This document shows, piece by piece, positions 1-8,601 of a DNA stretch of 64,000 bases. The notes below the pieces were generated by a model. The model was given only the letters and a program-made list of their open reading frames with translations, searched no databases and had not been told where the DNA came from. Source of the DNA: Actinopolymorpha singaporensis. Lineage in GTDB: Bacteria > Actinomycetota > Actinomycetes > Propionibacteriales > Actinopolymorphaceae. Position numbers and translations under genes: made by a program. The stretch's first letter is position 1. Each line of letters starts with the position of its first letter. The stretch lies in assembly GCF_900104745.1 (NCBI RefSeq), contig NZ_LT629732.1:992001-1056000 (forward strand), given 5' to 3'.

Positions 1-41
1 GGGCTGAACCTCGGCGTCGGAGGAGGGCGGTAGTTCGGCGT

Positions 42-782
42 TCACGAGGCGGTCTGCTGCTCCTGCCGCAGCTTCTTCAGCCTCCACCCGAGGCCGTACC
101 AGATGCCGAACAGGACCAGGGCCACCGCGATGACCAGCGCGTTGACCGGCCAACCGGGTTCGAACACGGAGGCCACTGCCCCGACGACGGCGGCGTACAC
201 CACGAACTTGAGGATGTGACGAGCCTGTTCGAGCTGACGCCGACGCTGAAGCGGCGCGGCGACGGACAGCACGCTGGCCTCGGAGAGTACGGGCACTGAC
301 GGATTCGAGTCCGCCGGCGTTGCCGGCGCGGGATACGGAACCCCCAGCACGGATGCGAAGGCCCGGTGCGCCTGTTGGCCCGTCCCGCCGCCCGAGGCCG
401 CGGACGCCTCACCGAGCAGCCGGGTGCGATCGCCGCCCGACGTGGGTGTCACGTGCAGGACCTGCCGCCGCGCGAACGTCTTGGCGAAAGCCTCCAGCGC
501 CTCGGTATCGGCGGCGTCGGCCGGCCCGACCACCTCCCCGTCCGGCTGGAAGAAGGTCACCCGGCACGTCGCGCCATCGTCTTCCCAACGCAGAACATTT
601 GTGCCGAGCAGACGCGCGAGGAGCGGGGCGAAGCGGCCGGCGGCGTCGGCGCGCATCGGAACACTGGTCCAGCCTTCGGCGTGGCTGATGCCGGTCCGGT
701 CACGCCATCCCGGGGCGAGAGTTCCGAGCGCCTCGACGACGACGTCGACACCGGCCGGTGCCTGCACGACTGCGGAAGTCAT
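42..782 (-). CDS. Putative membrane protein of unknown function
   Basis: I do not recognise the family. The 246-residue product begins at an ATG. Its first ~130 residues are soluble, with Trp and charged residues spread through, followed by a Gly/Ala/Pro-rich linker at about 130-170. Two closely spaced hydrophobic helices lie near residues 190-235, followed by a short basic tail (WRLKKLRQ). This suggests a cytoplasmic domain anchored by a C-terminal hairpin of membrane helices. Nothing in the neighbourhood suggests an operon; the next gene in the same direction is about 80 bases upstream (a universal stress protein). The reading frame is well supported by GC-rich third positions. Confidence 0.7.
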   Translation of the reverse strand: MTSAVVQAPAGVDVVVEALGTLAPGWRDRTGISHAEGWTSVPMRADAAGRFAPLLARLLGTNVLRWEDDGATCRVTFFQPDGEVVGPADAADTEALEAFAKTFARRQVLHVTPTSGGDRTRLLGEASAASGGGTGQQAHRAFASVLGVPYPAPATPADSNPSVPVLSEASVLSVAAPLQRRRQLEQARHILKFVVYAAVVGAVASVFEPGWPVNALVIAVALVLFGIWYGLGWRLKKLRQEQQTAS

Positions 783-862
783 GTCCAGAGACTAGGCCGT
801 TCCCCTTCGGCCCCGTAAACCCCTGCCTGCTCACGAACTAGCCGGACAGGGAGAGGCCGCCG

Positions 863-2062
863 TCATCCATCCCGTGCGGCGCTGCCCGCGACGCGCTTCG
901 CAGACGAGCCCGAGGTCAGTGCGGGCGGGATCACGATGACGGGGCAGCGCGCGTTCCGAACGCAGTACGCACTGGCGGAACCGAGCAGGGAGTCCGGGGA
1001 CGCACCCGCGCCGTGGCTGCCGATGACCAGGCCGGCGGCGTGGGCGGCCAGCGCACACAGCGTGGGCCCGGGTCGCCCGTACACCACCGCGGAACGCACC
1101 GGGGTCTCGGACGGCTCCGCCTGGCCGAGCGCGGTGTCGAGCACCTCCTTGTGCGCCCCGGCGGCGGACGCGAGCTCCTCACGCGGAGCCGGGAGCGTGC
1201 GGAACGCCGGCCGCGGGGCGAGCAGGCTGACCGACGAGGCGAGAACGCCTCGGCCAGTCTGCCCGGCGTACCGCAGTCCCCACGTCAGGGCGTACTGCGA
1301 GCCCGCGGACCCGTCGACTCCGACGACGAGCGGCCCCTCCGAGGGCACCGGCTGCCGCAACAGCGCCGCGTGAAGGTCGTGCGCGGTCAGCATTCCCACG
1401 ACCTCTTCTTCGTCGGTGACCACGACCGCATCGCCGACGCTCCCGCGCAGCGCCTCCGCGGCCTCCCGGACGGTCAGATCCTTCGCCACGGTGGGCGCCG
1501 GCTTCCGGGCCACGTCGGCCACCAGCGGCGCCCGGCCGCGCTGCGACCAGCCGTACATCCGCCACAGGAGATCGGCCTCGTGGACGACGCCGACACATCG
1601 CCCCTGCTCCATCACCGGCAGATGGGCGAACCCGGCGCCGAGCATCATCCGCCACGCGGTGTCCACGTCCGTCGCGGAGTCCGCTCCCAGCACGTCGGTG
1701 CTCATCACTTCCCGTACCGGCCGTTCGGCAAGACCGTCAAGCCAGCCTTGCGGGCCGCCGGTCACCGCGCCGGTCTGCTCCGGAACGGGGACATCGGGAA
1801 CGACCGCCACCGGGCACGATGCCTGGCGCAGACAGCGACTCATCGGCGAGGAGCCGAGGACGTCCGCTTCGGGCAACCGCCCGAGCACCAGGAGGGCCGC
1901 GTCGCGGGACAGGGGGAGGAGGGCCTCGACGTCGGTCTCACCCTCGACGTAGATCGGCTCGACCGCCGCCTCCAGACGGTCCCCCTCGGTGACGGCCCAC
2001 TGCAGCGCATGTCTGCTCGTCGACGAGCGATCGAGGGCGACCAGGATCCGTCCGTTGTTCAC
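863..2062 (-). CDS. Universal stress protein with two Usp domains flanking a CBS pair
   Basis: The 399-residue protein has Usp domain 1 at about residues 3-90, a tandem CBS pair at about 115-235, and Usp domain 2 at about 244-375. The second Usp domain keeps the ATP-binding signature G-x2-G-x9-G-S in GSHGAGASPDSLLGS. The first lacks this signature and is probably non-nucleotide-binding. CBS pairs usually bind adenine nucleotides, so the inferred role is sensing energy state, as for mycobacterial and streptomycete Usp proteins of hypoxic or stationary phase. Start is a GTG (MNNGRIL). It stands alone, transcribed away from the secreted SH3 protein gene. The single-chain Usp-CBS-Usp order is unusual compared with separate Usp and CBS proteins. 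Confidence 0.88.
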   Translation of the reverse strand: MNNGRILVALDRSSTSRHALQWAVTEGDRLEAAVEPIYVEGETDVEALLPLSRDAALLVLGRLPEADVLGSSPMSRCLRQASCPVAVVPDVPVPEQTGAVTGGPQGWLDGLAERPVREVMSTDVLGADSATDVDTAWRMMLGAGFAHLPVMEQGRCVGVVHEADLLWRMYGWSQRGRAPLVADVARKPAPTVAKDLTVREAAEALRGSVGDAVVVTDEEEVVGMLTAHDLHAALLRQPVPSEGPLVVGVDGSAGSQYALTWGLRYAGQTGRGVLASSVSLLAPRPAFRTLPAPREELASAAGAHKEVLDTALGQAEPSETPVRSAVVYGRPGPTLCALAAHAAGLVIGSHGAGASPDSLLGSASAYCVRNARCPVIVIPPALTSGSSAKRVAGSAARDG

Positions 2063-2319
2063 GCGTCACCGCCCTGTCCTTAGCCCGGCTGGTGGGTGAG
2101 TCACCTCCAAGGTCACCCGACGCCGATCCGGCGGATCAGGGTCCAGCGGTCAGGTCTGTCCGGGACCTTCGCCACTGCCGGTTCGCCGTGGGTCGCATCA
2201 CGGCCGTCGCCGGCTACGGCCTGACGAAGGGATCCCTCTTTCGCTGAGTCGTACAACCGTCACCGCCCCTCGCACGTCTTCCCAGCCAAAGTGCGGCAAT
2301 CATCGAGAAAGAGAGGCTC

Positions 2320-3000
2320 ATGATGAGTAGTCGCATCCGTATCGCAGCCATCGGGCGCGGTACCGGCCGAGGTGGGCGGGTTGGCCTCCGCATTCGCGAG
2401 TACGCAGCAGCGCTCCGCGTCCCCGGGCTGGGTCGGCTGCGAGTAGGCAGTCGCGGCCGTGGCATCGTCACCGCCGCCGCGACGGTCCTGGTCTCGATGG
2501 TCATGCTGGCCGCGGCGCCGGGGGCTTCGGCCGCCACGACGTACCAGGGCAAGGTCCTGGCGACCCTCAACGTCCGGAGTGCACCGACAACGCTCGCTTC
2601 CGACGTCGGCACGCTGCGGTCCGGGGCGACGGTCACGCTCCTGTGCAAGGTGTTCGGGCCCACCGTGGACGGCAACTACGTGTGGTACAAGCTCGGCACC
2701 GGCAGGTGGGTCACCGCACGTTACGTCGCCAATGTGGGGACCGCGCCGGGGTTCTGCGGCAACGGCAACGAGTACGACGGACGGGCTCTGGTGGCCCTGA
2801 ACGTACGCAGTGGTCCGAACACCGGAAACGCGGTCGTGTCCTCGGTCCGCGCAGGGGGATACCTGGCACTCGTCTGCAAGGCCGACAGCCAGGCCGTCGA
2901 CGGCAACTCCCGTTGGTACCAGCTCACCGGTGACGGCCCCGGCGCATGGGTGGCCGCGCGGTACGTGACCAACGTCGGCTCAGCACCGCCGTTCTGCTGA
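2320..3000 (+). CDS. Secreted protein with two SH3-like (SH3b) repeats
   Basis: The 226-residue product has a long basic N-terminal region, a hydrophobic signal segment at about residues 45-67 ending in a small-residue cleavage site (GASA), and two homologous repeats (about 72-145 and 150-225). Each repeat has the bacterial SH3 signature: L-N-V-R-S-(G/A)-P early, two cysteines, and a W-V-(T/A)-A-R-Y-V motif near its end. Such repeats bind peptidoglycan or polysaccharide outside the cell. An AG-rich ribosome site (GAGAGG) lies just before the ATG pair at 2320/2323. The unusually long region before the signal could mean the true start is further downstream. A strong hairpin follows the stop. 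Confidence 0.85.
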   Translation: MMSSRIRIAAIGRGTGRGGRVGLRIREYAAALRVPGLGRLRVGSRGRGIVTAAATVLVSMVMLAAAPGASAATTYQGKVLATLNVRSAPTTLASDVGTLRSGATVTLLCKVFGPTVDGNYVWYKLGTGRWVTARYVANVGTAPGFCGNGNEYDGRALVALNVRSGPNTGNAVVSSVRAGGYLALVCKADSQAVDGNSRWYQLTGDGPGAWVAARYVTNVGSAPPFC

Positions 3001-3016
3001 CCACCGCTCGGAACAC

Positions 3017-3048
3017 GGTGGTGGCGGCCTGACCCCCCCGCCACCACC
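3017..3048 (+). terminator. Hairpin after the SH3-repeat gene
   Basis: GGTGGTGGCGG and CCGCCACCACC form a perfect 11-bp stem with a 10-base loop, 16 bases past the stop codon. There is no T-run, so it would be an atypical GC-rich actinobacterial terminator. Confidence 0.55.
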
Positions 3049-3184
3049 GGCGGTCACCCCAAGCCCGGTCCTTTCCGCCACGTCCGGCCGGGAAGCCGGT
3101 CGCGGATCTCACGTTCCGGCGGGCTGCGTCGTCGTACCGGTGACGAGGGCCGACCGGCCACACCGAGCGGAGGGACCGACCGCG

Positions 3185-3625
3185 ATGTCCACCCAGCGCG
3201 AGCAGGACGAAGCCAGGATCAGGCAGCGGATCGACCAGATCGTCGAGGGGATCCGAGCCAAGGACCTCGATGCCCTGAGACGGATCTACGCCACCGACGT
3301 GGTGTCCTTCGACGTCGAGCCACCCCTGCAGCACGTGGGGATCGACGCGAAGCTGAAGAACTGGGCGAAGGTGTTCACGATCTTCGAGGAAGTGTCGTAC
3401 GAGGTTCGCGACCTGGCCGTCACCGCGGGCGGGGACGTCGCGTTCGGGCACTGCTTCGGCCGGCTCAGCGGCACGTTGAGCAACGGTCCGGCGACCAGCG
3501 GCATGTGGGTCCGGGGGACGTTCTGCTTCGAGAAGTCCGACGGGGAGTGGCTGATCGTCCACGACCAGGCTTCGGTGCCGTTCGACATCGCGAGCGGCAG
3601 AGGCGTGACCGACCTCGAGCCCTGA
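3185..3625 (+). CDS. SnoaL-like / NTF2-fold protein
   Basis: The 146-residue protein has the SnoaL/ketosteroid-isomerase-like layout: an N-terminal helix with repeated RQRIDQI-type pattern, then 'RIYATDVVSFDVEPP' typical of the cone-shaped NTF2 fold, and a C-terminal 'WLIVHDQASVPF' strand. Family members are small hydrolases, isomerases or ligand-binding proteins; the substrate cannot be told. I chose ATG 3185 because GGAGGG lies 9-14 bases upstream; the frame stays open further upstream but no ribosome site supports it. It ends 23 bases from a convergent esterase gene. Confidence 0.82.
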   Translation: MSTQREQDEARIRQRIDQIVEGIRAKDLDALRRIYATDVVSFDVEPPLQHVGIDAKLKNWAKVFTIFEEVSYEVRDLAVTAGGDVAFGHCFGRLSGTLSNGPATSGMWVRGTFCFEKSDGEWLIVHDQASVPFDIASGRGVTDLEP

Positions 3626-3648
3626 CGGGTCAGCTGCCGGCCGGGCCG

Positions 3649-4731
3649 TCAACTCCCGCTTGCGTCAGCTCGGCCGCCACCGGGCGGGTCCAGCACTTCC
3701 AGCAGAGCCTGCCACGCCTGCTCCTCGTAGAAGCGATGCCCGCCGTCACCGATCACCAGCCGGCACCTTCGGTCGGCTCCCGACGCGGCGTAGATCGTCC
3801 GCAGGTCGTCGAACGCCCTGCGGACGGCGGCCAACGGGAAGATCGGATCGTCGCGGCCGGCGACCACGACAACCGGCTTCGGTGCGAAGAGTCCGAGTAC
3901 GTCGGCCGCCTCGGCCCATCGGAGCAGGCCGGGAACGTAGTTGTCCGCGCAGTGGTAGATGTTCATGACCGAGTCCGCGTAGGTGCAGAAGGCGCAGGAG
4001 GGCATCGCGAACCGCACGCGGTCCAGCAGCGCGGCGGCGTAGATCGTCGCCGTACCGCCGCCGGAGTTTCCCATCACCCCGAGTCGGGACAGGTCGACGT
4101 CGCCCCGTTCGGTGAGGTAGTCGATACCGCGGTCCACGTCGAAAGCTCGCTCACCCACCAGCGTGCGCCCCAGCATCAGGGCCTGCATCGCGGCGTCGTG
4201 ACATCCGTGCGGGGAGGTGGCCGCCTGGGCCTGCTCGCGTCGGTAGCCGAAGCTGCGCTGCTCGATGCACAGGGCGGCGAACCCGTGCCGCAGTGCGCCC
4301 AGCGCGAAGTCACGGTCACCATCGACGGCGAAGGGCACGTTCTCGTCGTCGTGTTCACGCGCGATCGAGACGTGCATCCCCGTGCTGTGCCCCTGCAGGC
4401 AGATCACGGTCGGGTAGGGCGCTGGACGATCGCGTGGTACACAGAAGTACGCCAGCACGTCCGAGTGCGGCTCGGCGGCGAAGGCCACCTTCTCCACCGT
4501 GCCCAGCTTCTGCTCGCTCCGCCACAACGTCCGTACGCGCAGCGGAAGCTGCGTGGGTTCCGGCATGCCCAGCAGCTCACGCAGCTTGGGGCGGAGCCGT
4601 TCCTGCCAGGCCGCCACGTCACCACCGGGGAAGCGCAGGGCGGGGGTGGTGTGCTGCACCAGGTACCGGTGATTCTGCGAGGGGGACAGGCTCAGCTCGC
4701 CGCGTTCCTCCCTCACCTGCGGGCCCTCCAC
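3649..4731 (-). CDS. Alpha/beta-hydrolase, acetyl-esterase/dienelactone-hydrolase-like
   Basis: The product (about 360 residues) is a serine hydrolase. The nucleophile elbow is GNSGGG, preceded by a cap region containing an HDDENVPF segment. An acid residue is likely in VVVAGRDDPIF and the catalytic His in GDGGHRF near the C-terminus. The overall plan resembles acetyl-xylan esterase-type or Abhydrolase_7 proteins acting on small esters. I prefer the GTG at 4731 because GGGAGG sits six bases before it; the frame remains open to 4842, giving a 397-residue form with an Arg/Pro-rich, implausible N-terminus. Convergent with the SnoaL-like gene and divergent from the dihydrofolate-reductase-like gene. 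Confidence 0.82.
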   Translation of the reverse strand: MEGPQVREERGELSLSPSQNHRYLVQHTTPALRFPGGDVAAWQERLRPKLRELLGMPEPTQLPLRVRTLWRSEQKLGTVEKVAFAAEPHSDVLAYFCVPRDRPAPYPTVICLQGHSTGMHVSIAREHDDENVPFAVDGDRDFALGALRHGFAALCIEQRSFGYRREQAQAATSPHGCHDAAMQALMLGRTLVGERAFDVDRGIDYLTERGDVDLSRLGVMGNSGGGTATIYAAALLDRVRFAMPSCAFCTYADSVMNIYHCADNYVPGLLRWAEAADVLGLFAPKPVVVVAGRDDPIFPLAAVRRAFDDLRTIYAASGADRRCRLVIGDGGHRFYEEQAWQALLEVLDPPGGGRADASGS

Positions 4732-4920
4732 GGCGTGCCTCCCACTCCTCGGTCCCTCGTACGACCATGGTCGGGGCCGTGGTCGGCGCACAAGAGCGAC
4801 CCCTGACCGACTTCTGACAGCAGGAGCAGCAGGAACTCTCACGGTCGCCGGCGATGAGTTCTCGCCTCGGCGCGTGTCCTCAGCAGGTGAGGTCTCCCGA
4901 GACTCGTGGAAGGAACGACG

Positions 4921-5487
4921 ATGCCGGAACTCCTGATCGACTTCATCACCTCGCTTGACGGTTACGCGTCCGCCGACGGCTGGCCGGGCTTCTGGGGGCT
5001 GGAAGGACCCGAGTACCTCTCGTGGCTGGGCGAGGCGCCGGAAGGGGACTACACGGTCCTGATGGGCGCGACCACGTACCGCGTCATGTCGGGCTTCGCC
5101 GCGGCCGGCGAGGAGGGCACAGACGTCCTCGCGGACCTGTCGAAGGTCGTCTTCTCGAGCACCCTGACCGAGCCGTTGACCTGGCCCAACTCGCGGCTCG
5201 TCTCCACAGACCCGATCGAGGCCGTACGGGAGATGAAGGAGAAGGGCTCGGAGTCCCTGCGCACCATCGGCAGCCTGACCCTGTGCCGCGCCCTGCTGAA
5301 CGCCGGCCTCGTGGACCGCTTCCGGGTGGTCGTCTTCCCCGTCATCACCGGCGCCACTGGTCGCGAGCGCATCTACGACGGCTATCCCGACGTGGCACTG
5401 GAAATGATCGACAGCCGGACCTTCGACGGCCGCATCCAGCTACTGGAGTACGCCCCCAAGGTTCTGAGCGGGCCGCCCGGCACGTAG
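4921..5487 (+). CDS. Dihydrofolate-reductase-family (RibD C-terminal-like) protein
   Basis: The 188-residue protein matches the RibD_C/DHFR-like family common in actinomycetes: N-terminal 'FITSLDGYAS' strand-loop, a 'MGATTYRVM' nucleotide-binding segment, and a 'IGSLTLCRALLNAGLVD' helix followed by 'VFPVITGATGRERIY'. These proteins bind NADPH; their substrates are mostly unknown. ATG 4921 is preceded by GGAAGGA at 4908-4914; a GTG at 4906 is less likely. A decayed relative lies at 18.2-18.7 kb. It ends within two bases of a convergent membrane-protein gene, so there is no room for a conventional terminator. Confidence 0.85.
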   Translation: MPELLIDFITSLDGYASADGWPGFWGLEGPEYLSWLGEAPEGDYTVLMGATTYRVMSGFAAAGEEGTDVLADLSKVVFSSTLTEPLTWPNSRLVSTDPIEAVREMKEKGSESLRTIGSLTLCRALLNAGLVDRFRVVVFPVITGATGRERIYDGYPDVALEMIDSRTFDGRIQLLEYAPKVLSGPPGT

Positions 5488-5488
5488 G

Positions 5489-5809
5489 TCAGGCGCGCCG
5501 GCGCATCCGCAGGACCGCGATGATCCCGGCCACGGCGGGAAGGGCGGCGAGGATGCCCCACAGCGGCGGGAAGATCGCTGTGCCGTACTCGCTCGCCCCG
5601 AGCAGGGTCAGCGCGAGGGTCGCGGTGACCGCGACCACGATCCAGGCGGTCACCGGCCCGCGCACACCGCGCGCCCGGGTGGCCCTGAGCGTTGCAAGCC
5701 ACAGCAGCGCGTCGAGGATCGCGACGGTGTAGTAGATCAGTCCGTACGTCAGGACCGCGCCGGCGGCCGCCCTGGAGCAGTGGTACGCCGACGGCTGCAC
5801 CAAACCCAT
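5489..5809 (-). CDS. Small three-helix membrane protein, unknown function
   Basis: The 106-residue product has three hydrophobic helices (about residues 17-38, 50-70, 75-98) separated by short Arg-rich loops and ends MRRRA. I do not recognise the family. Its first ~20 residues lie antisense to what looks like the C-terminal tail of another protein on the plus strand (5772-5861). This suggests a deletion junction may have placed a new start here and the gene may be missing its natural N-terminus. Confidence 0.55.
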   Translation of the reverse strand: MGLVQPSAYHCSRAAAGAVLTYGLIYYTVAILDALLWLATLRATRARGVRGPVTAWIVVAVTATLALTLLGASEYGTAIFPPLWGILAALPAVAGIIAVLRMRRRA

Positions 5810-5861
5810 CGCGGACTACGTCGAGGACGGGAAGAAGCCTCTCCGGAAGCTCTGGCCCTAG
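5772..5861 (+). pseudogene. Possible C-terminal remnant of a lost gene
   Basis: One plus-strand frame reads like a natural protein tail (EQWYADGCTKPIADYVEDG, then KKPLRKLWP and a stop at 5859-5861), with coding-like third positions. No start or upstream body is present, and it overlaps the opposite-strand membrane gene. I cannot name the family. Confidence 0.3.
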
Positions 5862-5890
5862 CCCAGGGAACCCGACCGCCGGCCCGGCGA

Positions 5891-6562
5891 TCACGCCGAG
5901 GGGTGGATCCCCAGGACTGGAAGGCACTCGGCGACGCCCACGAGTTCGATGTCGTCGCGGCGGTTCTTCGACCACTGCTCGCGGGTCAGCCGCCAGCGGT
6001 GAATCTCGGCCGGCTCGCCGCGGCGGGTGTCCCAGTCGTTCCCGTTGCGCTCGTAGCCGAGCGCCTGCGAGACCCGGTTCGAGGCGTGGTTGTCGAAGAA
6101 CGCGTCGCTGCCCGCGTACCGAGCCCCGATTCCGTCGAACGCCAACTGGAGTACGGCCTGGCGCATTTCCTTGCCCAGTCCGCGACCGCGAAGGTCAGGG
6201 TCGAGCCAGGAGAACGTGTGGACCGTGCCGAAGGAGGCGAAGTCGGTCCCGACCAGGTCCTGCATGCCGACCGGCTCGCCGTCGACCACCACCACGAAGT
6301 ACAGCCGCCAGAAGCTGTCGGTGACCCGTCCACGGCCGGCCCACACCGCGCGGAGCCAGGACCATTCCCGCTCCGGGCTGTCCTTGTACAACGACATCGG
6401 GTCGTCGAAGGGCCAGGGCGGCGCCGTGGCCACACCCCTGCGGACCGTGGGTACGAGCCGTTCCAGCAGCTCGTCCGTCGCCCCCAGCAAGGAGAGCCGG
6501 GGCGTGTGCACCTGCACGTTCAGCGGGGGGTACGAGGACAGCCTCGTGGCGGGCGACGGCAT
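5891..6562 (-). CDS. GNAT-family N-acetyltransferase
   Basis: About 223 residues from ATG 6562 (MPSPATR). The acetyl-CoA site is seen in 'DPDLRGRGLGKEMRQAVL' (the R/Q-x-x-G-x-G/A loop), preceded by the beta-bulge strand 'GTVHTFSW'. The C-terminal 'VSQALGYERNGNDWDTRRG' is typical of RimJ/RimL-type enzymes that acetylate protein N-termini or small amines. The N-terminal part (TPRLSLLGATDELL) also fits RimJ/RimL. The frame stays open far upstream but those extra residues are Arg/Pro/Gly-rich antisense noise over the sigma-factor gene, so the internal ATG is used. The substrate is unknown. Confidence 0.85.
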   Translation of the reverse strand: MPSPATRLSSYPPLNVQVHTPRLSLLGATDELLERLVPTVRRGVATAPPWPFDDPMSLYKDSPEREWSWLRAVWAGRGRVTDSFWRLYFVVVVDGEPVGMQDLVGTDFASFGTVHTFSWLDPDLRGRGLGKEMRQAVLQLAFDGIGARYAGSDAFFDNHASNRVSQALGYERNGNDWDTRRGEPAEIHRWRLTREQWSKNRRDDIELVGVAECLPVLGIHPSA

Positions 6563-6750
6563 GGGCGAAACCCTAGGAGTTGCCGCTCCAGGTCGGCACC
6601 CGAATTTCCGCCAGCCCGCGCGATCTGACGTACCTGCGACCGTCCTCCCCGCGATCAGCGAGAACGCCGTCGACGGCGCACGGTGCGGGTGGCCACCGCA
6701 CCCGCTCCGGCTGCCGCGAGCAACGACGCCGGCCTGGCGAGACGGAAGTC

Positions 6751-8052
6751 CTACGGCCGCTGAGGACTGGCGAGGCGGCCGGCAAGGAAGTCCCGTTCGG
6801 CTTCGTTGGTGGTCGACTCCAGGGCCTGGCGATAGGCAGCGGCGGCCTCGTCGACGCGGCCAAGCCGCTGAAGGAGATCTGCCCTGATTGCCGAGAGATA
6901 CTGGTAGCCCGCCAACCGGCCGTCTCTTCCCAGCTCCTCGACCTCGGCCAGCGCCCGCGCGGGTCCGCTGACCATCGCCAGCGCCACCGTGCGGTTCAGC
7001 GCCACCACCGGCGACGGCCACACCGACAGCAGTTCGTCGTACAGCGTCAGGATCTGCGGCCAGTCCGTCTGGTCGTAGGTCGGCGCCTCGGCGTAGAGCG
7101 AGGCGATCGCGGCCTGCAGCACATAGCGGCCCGGCCGCCCGCCGCGCAGGCCGTCCACGATCAGGTCGTGTGCCTCGGCGATCGCCGCGCGGTCCCACCG
7201 CGACCGGTCCTGCTCCTCCAACCGCAGCAGCCGGCCCCGGCCGTCGACCCTGGTGGCACGCCGGGCGTCGGTGACCAGCAACAGGGCGAGCAGCCCCCAC
7301 ACCTCCCGCTCGTCGGGCATCAGGCTCCGCAGCATCCGGGTCAGCCGCAGCGACTGGTCCACGAGGTCCGTACGCAGCAGGGACCCGCCCGACGGCGCGG
7401 TGTGGCCGGCGGTGAACAACAGATGGATCACCCCGAGAACCGCGCGCAGCCGGTCCGGCAACTCGGCCGCCTCGGGCACCCGGAAGGGGATGCGGGCGGC
7501 CGAGATCTTCTTCTTCGCCCGGGTCAACCGGGCGGCCATCGTCGGTTCCGACACGAGGAACGCGTGGGCGATGTCGCCGGTCGACACCCCGCACACCAGC
7601 CGGAGGGTGAGCGCCAGCTGCCCGTCCTGCGCCAGGGCCGGGTGACAGCACATGAAGATCAGTCGCAGCCGCTCGTCGGGTACGACGTCCGCCGGGTCGC
7701 CGGTCGCCGATTCGAAGGGGTCGTCCATGGCCGCCTCGTCCACCGAGTCCTCCGACTCCTCCGGCTCCACCAGCAACGGCAGCTTCGCGCGGAACACCCG
7801 CTCGCGTCGTACCGCGTCCATCGCCCGGCGCTTCGCCGTCGTGGTGAGCCAGGCCGCCGGGTTGTCCGGGATGCCGTCGCGGGCCCAGCTCTCCAGCGCC
7901 GCGGCATACGCCTCTTGGACGCACTCCTCGGCCAGGTCCAGGTCACGTGCGACCCGCACCGTCGCGGCGAGCACCAGGGCCCAACCGCGACGGTGCGCGT
8001 CGACGACCGCCGCCTCGACGTCGCCCGCTTCGACGTCTGCCGGGTCGGTCAT
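6751..8052 (-). CDS. ECF42-type RNA polymerase sigma factor with C-terminal TPR-like extension
   Basis: The 433-residue protein has sigma region 2 (about residues 5-95, with 'DLAEECVQEAYAAALESW' and 'AWLTTTAKRRAMDAVRRE') and region 4 (about 130-190, 'GVSTGDIAHAFLVSEPTMA'). It has no anti-sigma-type control domain but carries a long alpha-helical C-terminus ('HLLFTAGHTAPSGG', 'WPSPVVALNRTVALA', 'GYQYLSAIRADLLQRLGR'), characteristic of the ECF42 group, whose extension is needed for activity. The gene starts at ATG 8052 with GGAGG nine bases upstream. That places it four bases after the stop of the DGPF gene, a co-transcribed arrangement diagnostic of ECF42 loci. Confidence 0.92.
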   Translation of the reverse strand: MTDPADVEAGDVEAAVVDAHRRGWALVLAATVRVARDLDLAEECVQEAYAAALESWARDGIPDNPAAWLTTTAKRRAMDAVRRERVFRAKLPLLVEPEESEDSVDEAAMDDPFESATGDPADVVPDERLRLIFMCCHPALAQDGQLALTLRLVCGVSTGDIAHAFLVSEPTMAARLTRAKKKISAARIPFRVPEAAELPDRLRAVLGVIHLLFTAGHTAPSGGSLLRTDLVDQSLRLTRMLRSLMPDEREVWGLLALLLVTDARRATRVDGRGRLLRLEEQDRSRWDRAAIAEAHDLIVDGLRGGRPGRYVLQAAIASLYAEAPTYDQTDWPQILTLYDELLSVWPSPVVALNRTVALAMVSGPARALAEVEELGRDGRLAGYQYLSAIRADLLQRLGRVDEAAAAYRQALESTTNEAERDFLAGRLASPQRP

Positions 8053-8056
8053 GCGG

Positions 8057-8413
8057 TCATGCCTCCGGCAGGCCCTTGGCGAAGAATCCGGCGACGGGGC
8101 GTACCTCGACACCGCCGCCCTGCTGGGTGGCGGGGTTGCTCCGGGCGATCTTCAGGGCGGCGTCCAGGTCGGGCGCCTCGATCACGCAGAAGCCGGCGAT
8201 GACCTCCTTGGCGTCGATGAACGGGCCGTCGGTGATGGCGTCGCCGCGGACCGAGGTGGCGGTGTCCCGCGGCTGGAGCGCGGCAGCGGCGAGCATCGCT
8301 CCGGAGTCGATCAGCTCCTCGGCGTGCCGGTCGTGCGCCGCGAGGTCCTCGGGGGTGGCTTCCGGGCTGTGGGCCGAGTCGTCGGCGTAGATCAGGATGG
8401 CGTACTGGGCCAT
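8057..8413 (-). CDS. DGPF (YCII-related) protein, ECF42 partner
   Basis: The 118-residue YCII-fold protein carries the diagnostic DGPF motif in 'DAITDGPFIDAKEVIAGF'. The N-terminus 'MAQYAILIYAD' and 'VIEAPDLDAALKIA' match the ferredoxin-like YCII fold. In ECF42 loci the DGPF genes are usually the main targets of the sigma factor, so this gene and the sigma factor downstream probably form one autoregulated operon. The biochemical role of DGPF proteins is not established. GGAG lies just upstream of the ATG. Confidence 0.9.
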   Translation of the reverse strand: MAQYAILIYADDSAHSPEATPEDLAAHDRHAEELIDSGAMLAAAALQPRDTATSVRGDAITDGPFIDAKEVIAGFCVIEAPDLDAALKIARSNPATQQGGGVEVRPVAGFFAKGLPEA

Positions 8414-8601
8414 GGGAGGTCTCCGTTCAGCTGGTCGGTTGGTCCGTACGCCTCTACGTCGTACGGCCAGCCCGGAATCGACAGCGCCAGTCAGCCTAGA
8501 TCGCGGCCCGGCTCCGGGTTCCCCCCCGGCATGGTCACGCGTCCCGGCGCGCCAACCTCCGGCAAATCCGCAACCAACGGTTGCTGGGCCGTAGCCGTGG
8601 G

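Noticed and set aside
1013-2083. A 356-residue plus-strand frame
   Set aside because: It is antisense to the Usp-CBS protein and rich in Arg/Gly/Pro with no domain.
2100-2319. ydaO-type c-di-AMP riboswitch before the SH3-repeat gene
   Set aside because: Such riboswitches often precede wall-binding secreted proteins in actinomycetes, but I could not find its conserved segments here.
5891-7924. A single 677-residue minus-strand protein
   Set aside because: Only its last ~223 residues (GNAT) are protein-like; the rest is the wrong frame of the ECF42 sigma gene.
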